Shown here in pieces: positions 11,226 to 20,325 of a stretch of DNA of 64,000 nucleotides; the first letter of the stretch is position 1; every line of letters begins with the position of its first letter. A model generated the notes under the pieces. That model did no database searches. It was not told where the DNA came from and saw nothing but the letters and a program-made list of their open reading frames with translations. This stretch comes from Coffea arabica (lineage: Eukaryota; Streptophyta; Magnoliopsida; Gentianales; Rubiaceae): assembly GCF_036785885.1 (NCBI RefSeq), contig NC_092314.1, forward strand, positions 15,769,638 to 15,833,637. The letters are read 5' to 3'. The translations under genes were made by a program, and so were the position numbers.

Positions 11226-12772
11226 AATAATATTGGTTTTGATATATGGTCTGCTTAAGTTTTTTCTTTTAGTTAGTTTGAGCTAAGAGCGTTTTTGATG
11301 ACTCCCTTTCCTCCTTGAGATTAAGATTTAGGGGTTTCTGACATTTTGCTGTTTCTTTTTTCTCAAACCAAAGAACGATAATTTTTGAAATGAACTGTCC
11401 ACCAGCGTGTAGCTTTTGGAGACTTAAACTATTGTAACTTATTCTTGCTGCATGGATGTTATTGTTTCCAAAAGTTCTAGAAGACCTTACCAAGTAGCAG
11501 CATATTGCAGACACCTGACATAATATTTGATTTGCTATATGGTCTGCTTGAATTTTTTCTTTTAGCTAATTCAGGCAACAGTGTTTTAGACGACTCTTTT
11601 TCCTCAAGATTCAGATTTAGGGGTATCAGACATTTGCTCTTTCTTTTTTCTCGAATCAAAGAATGATACTCATTCAAATGAACCGTCTACCAGCATGTAG
11701 CTTTTGGAGATTTAAAACCATTATATCTTAGGGGCCGCTTGGTTAAAGGATTTGGAAATCACATAATAGAATAAACCCCTTATTTATTGCTTGGGTTAAA
11801 TCTATCGGAATGCAATTTTTGGAATCATTTCTAAAAAAACCGGATTTCTCCCATTCCTGACCAAGTTGGGAGGTTTTGTGAAATCCCACGTTTGATTCCA
11901 AAGCTAATAAATAGTAATAATTTTTTTCATTTCATGTCACTTATTGCTTCACCATCTCTCTTCTATTTCCATCATATTCTCCTATTTGCTTCCTTCCCCA
12001 TATCAGACCGGCCTTTCCCTTTCCTCTATCCCACTTATTCCAATCTTCTAATTTCTCTCTTACCGGTGTAGCAGGTCCCTTTTTTTCCAATCTTCCACAG
12101 CTGACGACGGCTCTTGAAATGTGAGAGTAATTTTTGTCGGCCAAAGAATCTCATCTTGATTGGTTTTTCAAATTAAGACAAAATTGTTCTCTTTTCTAGT
12201 TAGAATCTCCATATAACAGTTGTTCTTTTTTTTTTTTGGGAGTTGTATGGCTGCAATGGAGGAGGAGTTAAAGTGGTGGAGTGAGCGGCTGCAAAAACCC
12301 CACTCTCTCTTTCTTTCTTTCTTTTTTTTTTTTAAGTTGTTTAGAAACTAGATCTAATGATCTTCAAGTTACAAGTGGGGTTTCCGAAAACAGATTTTGT
12401 GATCTTGAAGTCCAAGAAAAATACCAGTTGATCCATTAATGGTCACTATGAAGTTCTGCAATTCGGTTAAGAAGGATGTTCTGCAATTGGATTAAGAACA
12501 AAAAGGAGAGAAGAAAAAGAAATTTAAAAATGATAAAATATTCAAATTTTAATGTAATATCCATTCCTGACAAATATCTACCAAGCGCTTGTTATTGTAT
12601 TGATACCTTGACTACAACCCAATCAAAACCCATACTAATTTTTTGTATATGATTCCAATTACAATTTCGATTCGTCAACGTGAACCAAGCGGCACCTTAT
12701 TCTTGCTGCATGGATGGTGTTACTTCCTAAAGTTTCGAAAGACCTTGTCATGTAGCAGCATATTGCAGGCAG
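11226..12772 (+). repeat. Local tandem duplication (about 290-bp unit), second copy split by a MITE
   Basis: Unit 1 (about 11226-11517) and unit 2 (about 11519-11730 plus 12697-12772) align throughout. Shared blocks include ATATGGTCTGCTT, TAGCTTTTGGAGA, TTATTCTTGCTGCATGGATG and TAGCAGCATATTGCAG. The two units differ by many substitutions, so the duplication is old. Unit 2 is interrupted by the 966-bp element at 11731. The region is non-coding and its original function is unknown. Confidence 0.8.
11731..12696. mobile_element. PIF/Harbinger-type MITE, TSD TTA
   Basis: The termini are GGGGCCGCTTGGTT on the left and, reverse-complemented, GGTGCCGCTTGGTT on the right, 13 of 14 identical. The trinucleotide TTA flanks both ends (11728-11730 and 12697-12699), the target preference of PIF/Harbinger elements. 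The paralogous unit at about 11430-11460 preserves the uninterrupted site (AACTTATTCTTGCTGC), which directly confirms both borders. No transposase frame is present. Confidence 0.85.
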
Positions 12773-13754
12773 TATAGTTGTTTCCCAAGGATATCAAAGG
12801 TGTGAAAGAAAAACTGACATAATTTTTGTGAATTGTACAAGGAGATGTCGGATTTAATTGGTTTTTTGGGTGACATAGATGTTGCATTTAGTCTATTGGT
12901 TTTGCTTTTGTTCTTTCTTGTATAAATTTTCTGTGGTTTTTCTGTTTAGGAGATAGCCTTGGTTAGTTGATGGGTTTAGTTTTTCTCTCCTTGACTGTAA
13001 AGTTAGGAATTGAGTGTATCATAAGAATGTATTGATGTAGTTCATGGTAAAATTCCATCAGACAACTTCTCGTATTTCCTCCTCCTCCTCTCTCTCTCTC
13101 TCTCTCTCTCTCAGCAGAATAAATTTTAGGTGTTTTCTCAAGCTATGTGGAGGGAAATATACATTTCATGATTGCTGTCTTTAGATATCGTCTTAGGAGT
13201 GGACTTTATTTGTTGATTGAAAGGATGCTCTTATATGAGAAAAGGTGGTCATAATTTAGAAGTGACTCGAGACATTTGCTATAAGAATTCTGATCCACTT
13301 TTTAAAGCTATTACAAGTGCTAGCAGATAAATGGTATGTCTAAGCATTTATCCAACAATATACATTCGACTTTTGTTGAGAAGGTTTTGATCTAGTAGTT
13401 AAGATTGAAATTCTTGGGATTAGAGGACCTAGCTCAAATCCTCCTTCCCCTTCTCTGCTTCTAATATCCCATTCCTCCCCTTGTTAGGAAAGAGTATATT
13501 GGATTTATTTTCTGTGTAGTCATTTTCTGAATTTTGACCACATAATAAATTGTTAGATTTCGTGGGGTTTTATCATATACATGGCATGCATTTTAACCCT
13601 ATTCTCAGAAAAAATGTGCAAGTGACAAAATCTACTGTAAAACTGATCTACGTATGTTGATTAAGCTATTTGAATATTTCTGTCAGCTTTTCTTTTAAGT
13701 AGCATCTGCAAGGTAAAAGTATATGAGAGATTACAGATTGTAGCTTTCGATATA
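12773..13754. other. Intergenic DNA with a TC microsatellite and a SINE-like block
   Basis: No gene is visible. A TC dinucleotide run lies at 13089-13112 after a CCT run. At about 13380-13460 the sequence has tRNA-like promoter boxes (TGATCTAGTAGTTAAG, then AGCTCAAATCC), suggesting a SINE-type retroposon. No clear flanking duplication was found. Confidence 0.4.
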
Positions 13755-14291
13755 GGCATGTCAATGAGTAAGATTTGGATTGGATTCTTTTGATCTAAAT
13801 TTAAATCCATTAAATTTAATTAGGCCCACATCTAGATCGAGATCCTTTAAAAAAGTTAATCCAAACCCAAACTCTCATGGATTTGGATATTTGATGGATT
13901 TCCTTAGGTATTTTTTTTGAACATACAGTGAAGAACTAAAGTAAAAATGTCTTAAAAATATATAGTGTTAAAAAATAACATAAAAACCAGCCAATTTTTG
14001 TTTTTAAATTAATAAAATAAACAGTCATGAAGTGTTATTGTATTAAATCCAATGGCCATATAATATAGGTTATCATATGTGCATGCAAGCGCGCCCGCGC
14101 ACACACATACATACATGAGTTTTGACAGGATCTGATTTGAATTTGCGTATGGATAATAGAAAATCAAATCCTATCGAGACCTATAAATCTCTTATGAAGT
14201 TTAGGTTTGAATTTGAGAAATTAAATCTCAAGCCTTAAGTATATTGGGTTTAAATTGAATCTAAATAAGATCGGACCCATTGACTTACTTA
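13755..14291. mobile_element. Small TIR element with 10-bp TSD TTTCGATATA
   Basis: The decamer TTTCGATATA occurs at 13745-13754 and again at 14292-14301. Inside it, the left end (GGCATGTCAATGAGTAAG) and the reverse complement of the right end (TAAGTAAGTCAATGGGTC) share the core GTCAATG and continue to match imperfectly (GATTC...AATTTAAA). A TSD of 9-10 bp fits Mutator-like elements. The interior is non-coding and contains ATGGATTTGGAT-type repeats and a GC/CA-rich patch near 14090. Confidence 0.6.
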
Positions 14292-15643
14292 TTTCGATAT
14301 ATGCTACTATTCTAAGTTTGTGGAGAGTAGTATCTTTGTGAAGCTCTTCCTAGGATAATCTTCAAAAACTGCCCCTAAATGATAATCCGTTCCTTCGCTA
14401 TTTCTTCTTTGCTTTTACGGTTTTGAATGCTAAGAGTTAGTTAGGAGCGTATTAGTTCATTCTGCAGAGGATGATTCTGTGTGTACTCTAATTATTTATA
14501 GGATGTGTTGAAGATCTTTTGAGGTTTGAGCAGCAACACTTCAATAAGATATTTTGACCGCTCGAAGTCAAAGAACAATGGAAGATGCTTTTGATTGGTT
14601 GAGACTTGAGAGTGAGGTCTATGTCAGAATTCTCGCGATCGGTTTTGATCATCAGTCTGGCGTTTGTGGTTCCGAAAGGAGGAAACGAAACGAAGTGATT
14701 GAAAAAAGTTTGTGGTCATTTGGATAGTTTGTGGTCATTTGGACTTTAAGTATTTCAAATTTTCATTAGTTACAGATAGTTACAGTTAATTGAAAAAGAA
14801 ACAATTTCCACCTTTTATCATAACTACTGTTGTAACTATGCTAAACAGGTCACTAGACAACTTGGATTGGCCGTATAATCAGACTTGTAACTACTACTTT
14901 TGATCTGGTATGAGTACACACAACAGCAAAACAGTTGTACAGTTTAAGCAAGTTCTGAGACTGATGATATTGAAATAAAAAAAAAAAACTGATGCTATTG
15001 AAATGGAATATGTATATATCAGAGAATAATATGTGAGAGTTCTGCACAATTCGATAGTACGGTATAAGAGAGAAAAAAATCCAATAATACAAACTCATTT
15101 TTGGATATGGAAATGCCCAATTTGTGGCGGACACAGAAAGTAGGCCATTTGATAGTCTCTAACTGAAGTTTATTATGAGCATTTGGTGCTGTTGGATGAG
15201 CCAAAGCAAATTCAGAGTTGCAACGCAACAGTCTTAAACGTACTAAATGCAATTAGACAACAGCGTTCTTGCCCCCTCACAAAATCCCTTTTACTAACTT
15301 TCAAGTAGCTAAATGGACTAGGATGCTAATCTATCGCAATGAATACCTCTACAATGACACCAATTAAAGGCATAAAGAACCTGGCACAGCCTGAAGGATT
15401 GTTGGAACAGCATTGGTCGCTAGACAACTTGGAATGGCCAAATCAAATCCTACAAAATATGTATGTTTTGCCATCATTTTCTTATCTCCACAAAGAAGAA
15501 GAAGAAGAAGAAGCAGAAGTGTAATAATAAAGACTATTTGATATAAAAAATAATTAACCAAGCAGTTAGCTTAATTCAGGATGTTACAACAAATATGGAA
15601 ATTAACAGTTTTCCATTTGCTGTACTTTAGAAAACAAACCAAT
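14292..15643. other. Intergenic DNA downstream of the uS13 relic
   Basis: No gene is supported. A GACAACTTGGATTGGCC block at about 14857 recurs imperfectly at about 15424, suggesting an old local repeat. A short GAA-type microsatellite lies at about 15494-15516. The final 80 bases may hold the 3' UTR of the minus-strand uS13 gene. Confidence 0.4.
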
Positions 15644-17345
15644 TTAGCGAGGTGCCTTCTTCTTTCCAGCAACAGTAACCTTCTTGCCCTTCAGGGTCCG
15701 GCAGTTGTTCTTTGTACGTTGCCCTCTACAGGGCAATCCCTGAATATGCCGCCTCACACCTCGGTAACATTGGATCTCCTTTAGCCTCCTAATTGCAAGT
15801 GCAGTAGACCTCCTCCACAAATTTTACCCAGATAATCAGGCAGCATTGGCACAGAAAAATGTAAAAAGCTCTAGTCATGTTATGCACATAGTCGAAACAA
15901 ATTGTACTTGCATTCAAATTCAGCTCTTATTGGTCCTATTTAATAACATGAATAATGCTATAGCCATACTAACGAAAAAAAAACAAGGAACATAAACGAG
16001 GATGAGACATGTTATGCAGATAAACTATTTTACATTTTTCGCTTGTCCACTATTTTACATTTGGCTTGTAAACCAGTGAGTCTCCTTGTATTAATGTTGA
16101 CCACTCAAGATGGGAGTGTTTTATTTCCTTTTCCCTTGTCCTGTATTCCCTTAAATACAGAACAGAGAGATTGCCTGACAACCCTGAAATTTCATTTTTA
16201 ACATGTATATCACAACCTATTAGCACCAGGAAAAATAGCTTTCTTCGCTTCATTTTGCCAATTCAACCTTTCCAAGTACATTACCTAGTGCTTGCAATAG
16301 CATTGACATACTATGCATACCCTGCATCTGATTTGGGGTACATTAATTTGACATTGAAATTAATTCTCAAGATCCAGCTTTATACATCAAACTGAACATG
16401 TCAATAATAACTACAACATAAGCCCATTTAAAAACCTAATGAATTGATAAGATGTGTCATTTGGGAAAGGGATGGGCTGAGTGGTACGATGGCATAAGTG
16501 AGAGATTCCGGATTCGAGATCTCCCACTTACACTAAAAAAATTTCAAAAAAGATGTGCCATCCCATAAAAATAAACAAGCAAACGAGCCCATCATGCAAC
16601 AAGTTGCATTCTAGATAACCATAGCAAGAATAAATAAATCACGCCTTTACTTCATAAAACAAATTTAAAGCTCCAGTGTAAAAATTTCCAAATCCATTTG
16701 CTAAGGAATTGCATTCTATGGAATTTCTTTAAGGGTTTAATGCAATACAGTTCCAATTCAAACAACAGCTTATGAAGCCACAATTAAGCCAGCAAACTAG
16801 CTAGAACCCTTTTAACTGGACCCCTAAAACCCCTCCAAAAATAAAAGAAAACAGAAAAGAGAAAAATACTACCCTCAACAGATAACAAGAAAAAAAAAAT
16901 GTTCCTTCAGGCATTAATTGAAAAGGAAAAGAAAAACATACAAGATCTCCTTCAATCATGTACTGGGTGACTTCTTCACGGAGAGAGGTGAGTTCTTCTT
17001 CAGACAAGTCCTTTGTGAATTTGTTGTCCATTCCAAGGTCCACCAGTATCTGCTTAGCCGTTGTACGCCCAATTCCATGAATATACTGCAAAGAAAACTC
17101 CACCTTTTGCTGTTTGGTATCTCCACTCCTCCCACACGAGCACAACTTATACTCAACCCACCAATCTAGCACCCGTCAACTAAAATATGACAAAAGAGGA
17201 AAAAAAAAACGATAATCGAAGAAATCTACCTTTGGGGGAACTGATGAGGCGGGCAAAGAGAAGGAACTGGAGGTGCGTTTTGAAGAGGTAGTGTTGCAGA
17301 TGAGGAAAATGAAGGTAGTACAGGTACGGCTAGTGATTGTGCCAT
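15644..17345 (-). pseudogene. rps13: Chloroplast small-subunit ribosomal protein uS13 (S13), damaged nuclear copy
   Basis: uS13 binds 16S rRNA in the head of the plastid 30S subunit. Three minus-strand exons are readable. Exon 1 (17345-17230) encodes a Ser/Pro-rich transit-peptide-like start MAQSLAVPVLPSFSSS. Exon 2 (17151-16942) holds ARVGGVEIPNSK and then SLQYIHGIGRTTAKQILVD and LSEEEL. Exon 3 (15814-15644) holds [19 protein letters not shown] and ends [11 protein letters not shown]. Intron 1 is 78 bp, phase 2. Two lesions appear. One base is missing near 17103-17108, shifting frame between IPNSK and the following VEFSLQ. The exon 3 acceptor reads GG instead of AG because of one substitution at 15816. 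Exon 3 also has an extra Arg (GVRRHIQG). Introns are kept, so this is not a processed copy. A homopolymer sequencing error could explain the first lesion but not the second. A functional paralogue should exist elsewhere. Confidence 0.82.
16461..16549 (+). mobile_element. Short tRNA-related SINE-like insert in the uS13 intron
   Basis: This 89-bp insert carries an A-box-like TGGGCTGAGTGG and a B-box-like GGATTCGAGATC, ends in an A-rich tail, and is flanked by 12-bp repeats AAGATGTGTCAT (16449-16460) and AAGATGTGCCAT (16550-16561) with one mismatch. This is the signature of target-primed retroposition. It is not a functional tRNA; no cloverleaf closes. Confidence 0.6.
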
Positions 17346-18226
17346 GATTTTTTGTTTTGTATTTCAATTTGCTATTGATTTGTGGCTTCAAGAGGCTGGG
17401 TGGAAAAAAGAGAGGAAGTTTCACGTTTATGAAACTTTCTTATCCTCTCCCCGTCTCCCGGCAGGAAGGGGACTAAGAGATAGGGACCAATTTGGCTCCC
17501 AAATTATCTTACTTGTGTCAATTTAGTCTCTATATTTTAGTGTTGACCGATTAGATACCTAAACTTAAGATGCAGGTCCCAATTGAGGCGCTCCACCGCA
17601 AGGCCACAAGCAAAATCAAGCGGTTGTCAAATTGACCAAATTTATAGAGGTATTTTTGAGACATCACTTATGCGGGTGTAATAAAGCCAAGTAAATTGTG
17701 CGTTAAAACAACAAATTCAAATTGAGGAGCTTAATTTGCAGATTTTCTCAATTGGAGAGCTAGGGTTCATTGGAAAAAAGGAATGTCTCCTCAAATTCTC
17801 AAAATTGTGTATAGAATCATTGCAAATGCATCTAAGGAGAAATTGGGCCAAAGCAACATCAAGCTCAGCTAGTGTTTCAAGTAATCTAGGTTCAAATCAA
17901 CCTTCATCTCTCCTTTCCACTAAGCTCATCAGTTTCTGTCTCGAGTAGAACTTGGATTTGATCGCAGGAGTTCCTCACAATAGTCCTATATTTTTTGTAC
18001 TATTTCTTCTAGTTTACTTGGATCAATACCTTAGCCTTTGCAAATGTTTTGTGAACATGATCTTTTGTAATATGCACATTCAATTCTTAATGCGCTTTTC
18101 CTTAAACTCTCTAACTGAAATCTTCTCATTCAATTGCAAGAACTTCTTGTAATGTACATTTAGGAATCCTAAGTTTGCTAGCTTATGGTAGAATGCCCTT
18201 CCACATTGATGTTCTAGCCTTATGAT

Positions 18227-18532
18227 TCATATGACAAAGGCATCACTATTTGGTTCATTAGTAGCATAAGCAAACCATTTGCACTTGACATTCTTGCATT
18301 TTGCACTTATTTTTTTGCCATCATTTTTTTTCTGACCATGGTCCTTGCCCCACATCACCTCATAGAAGTCAGCTGCTTGCTTGAATAATGTCTTTGTGTC
18401 AAACAGCAGCCCAATAAAAAATTTTGGGTCCTTCATGCCAATTTCTAGTCTAAACAGAACATATTTTGGCTCCTTTGGTGCACTAACTTCATTCAAGGAC
18501 CCATAGTGGCTGTTTAACTCCTCTGTGCTCAT
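18227..18532 (-). pseudogene. MuDR-like transposase fragment (N-terminal DNA-binding region)
   Basis: This 101-residue frame contains the pattern F-x2-G-x-L-F-x6-F-x2-A followed by a Cys-containing stretch CKNVKCKWFAYA, resembling the plant MuDR transposase DNA-binding domain. It begins MSTEELNSHYGSLNEVSA. It continues from the fragment at 18915-19361 on the same strand within the MULE-like element. The rest of the transposase is absent. No activity is expected. Confidence 0.6.
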
Positions 18533-18773
18533 TGAGTCTAGTTCTTCTTAGAGAAAAATCTGCTTTCCATCATAAATGTTGAAATCAATAACAAAAGTGT
18601 CTTTTACTTATGCATTTTCTTACTTAGATGTGTGTGCTTTTTTCCTCTTCTATTTAGCAATTGTTCTTGAAACTTTTCCCTAAATACCAGCCTCTACATT
18701 GCCAATCTGATCTTCAAGTGACATATCAACATTTGATGTATAGTTCTTGTATATCATGTCATCATCATCTTTG

Positions 18774-18917
18774 CTGAAGTTATAATCACTGTCATGAAAT
18801 CTTTCGCAACCATCATCACTATCACAGCCTCATCATCATCTTCTACTGAAGTTATAATCACTGTCATGAAATCTTTCGCAACCATCATCACTATCACAGC
18901 CTCATCATCATCTTCTA
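18774..18917 (-). repeat. 72-bp in-frame tandem duplication inside the transposase relic
   Basis: Two near-identical 72-base units start CTGAAGTTATAATCACTG at 18774 and 18846. Seventy-two is a multiple of three, so it would add 24 residues to an acidic Asp/Glu-rich linker without shifting frame. The near identity points to a recent duplication compared with the rest of the element. Confidence 0.8.
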
Positions 18918-19361
18918 CAGTTTGACTACCTCTCGTTTTGCCCTTTTCTTTTTACCCTCATCAACTTCTTCAACTGTTACATGAACTAGGAGTTCATCAT
19001 TCCAAAAGAAGTCATCAAATGTCATGTCTATATGAAACAAGTCTTCATATGCTTTCTTAGCAGTTGAGCAGCCCTTACTAGCATCATCTTCATCTACTTT
19101 CATCAACAAGTCTTCAATTTTAGCAATTGTGTAGCCCATACTAGCATTCAAAAATCTGATATGAAACTCATGGACTACATAAAGTTCAACTTTATCACTA
19201 TGTTTACCTATAGAAGCCATATCCCAAACATCCTTCCCAACATGTACTTCCCTAAGTCTGAACTTGCCATCTATTGTAGGGATTCTATACATGTATCTAG
19301 AATCTTTAGGACACTCAAAATATGCACGGTAAATCTTTATAATTTTCAAGTTTAGTCTCAT
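18915..19361 (-). pseudogene. MULE-encoded protein N-terminal fragment (148 aa)
   Basis: The frame includes YRIPTIDGKFRLREVHVGKD, KVELYVVHEFHI and an acidic C-terminal part ending KKKRAKREVVKL. This layout resembles the N-terminal PB1-like region that precedes the DNA-binding domain in many plant MULE transposases. The assignment rests on context as much as on sequence. The 72-bp duplication begins about where this frame ends. Confidence 0.5.
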
Positions 19362-20325
19362 GGCAATAACCCCTCAAAAAGCTCCATGCTATCCCCTACG
19401 AATTTTTGTTCTGTTTCTTCCACATAAGCCCTGCCATAGTAAATGGCCATATAAATGCATCCAAGTGTTCACCTGTCATAATTTGCAAAAAAATGACAAA
19501 AGAAAAACATATGTTAAACCTTTAGCAACACATGCTCATATTTGCCTTTTCATGAACATGAAAGCAACCTTTCAAATTAACTCAAATTAATTTAAGCCTT
19601 AGGGACCACATGAACTATCTGCTTTCAAGGAAAAACATAAAAAAATCAATTGATCCCATATGAGTAATGCAGTATAATAAACACAATTGCAAGCTAGACA
19701 ATCCAACCCCACATATCATTAAATAGTTTAGCAGATCCTTAGTGATCACATGAACCCTCTTTTTCCTAAAAAAATCAAATAAAACAAAACCTTTTCTAGT
19801 TTCTCATCAGATGATCCATCCGAGTAATGTAGTTTATTTAACACAATTGTAAGCAAATAAACCAACTCCACGTATCATTTAAAAATTTAACATATCAAGA
19901 AAAAATGATTTCTAAATATTTGAACTTACTAGTTTTGTTCAATTGCCTTTCATCAAAATTACCTTTGATGCTCGATTCACACCCCATTTTGTCTGTCGTT
20001 GCAGTCCCATTGCCCTCCTCTTTCTTATCCGTCATCAATTGCCTAAATTTTGCCCAAATATCTCTCAGATTAAAACCCTAGCTTTGTTCTACATAAGTTG
20101 CTTTCAGTTTTGGTATTTTCTTAGAGTTTTATCTCATGTAAAAAGTGATTTTGCTTGACTTTATTACAGTCCCATAAGTGATGTTTCGAAAGTACCCCCT
20201 CTATTTGGTCAATTTGAATTAAACTCAACTTTTGTTGGTGGTGCCACCATGAAGGGCCTCAATTGGATTTGCATCTTAAGTTAAGGTATCTAATTAGTCA
20301 AGAAAAAAAGTATGGGAACTAAATT

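Larger units (their letters stand above)
17483..20325 (-). mobile_element. MULE-type DNA transposon, non-autonomous, right end abutted by an LTR
   Basis: The left end (ACCAATTTGGCTCCCA, GATTAGATACCTAAACTTAA, GATGCAGGTCC) matches the reverse complement of the right end (CAAATTTAGTTCCCAT, AATTAGATACCTTAACTTAA, GATGCAAATCC). The inverted repeats run for about 170-200 bases, as in Mutator-like elements. The minus strand encodes pieces resembling the N-terminal part of MuDR-family transposases, but no DDE catalytic core or zinc-knuckle C-terminus. The right terminus touches the LTR beginning at 20326, so the last few bases and the TSD are not visible. The left end lies about 138 bp upstream of the uS13 start codon. 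Confidence 0.75.

Noticed and set aside
14853..15252. Two overlapping minus-strand ORFs (77 and 93 codons)
   Set aside because: They have no conserved motifs and an AT-biased, hydrophobic composition. There is no support for a gene in this gap.
16461..16549. Possible tRNA gene (A- and B-box-like words)
   Set aside because: No cloverleaf or acceptor stem can be formed, and the TSDs and A-rich tail indicate a retroposon.
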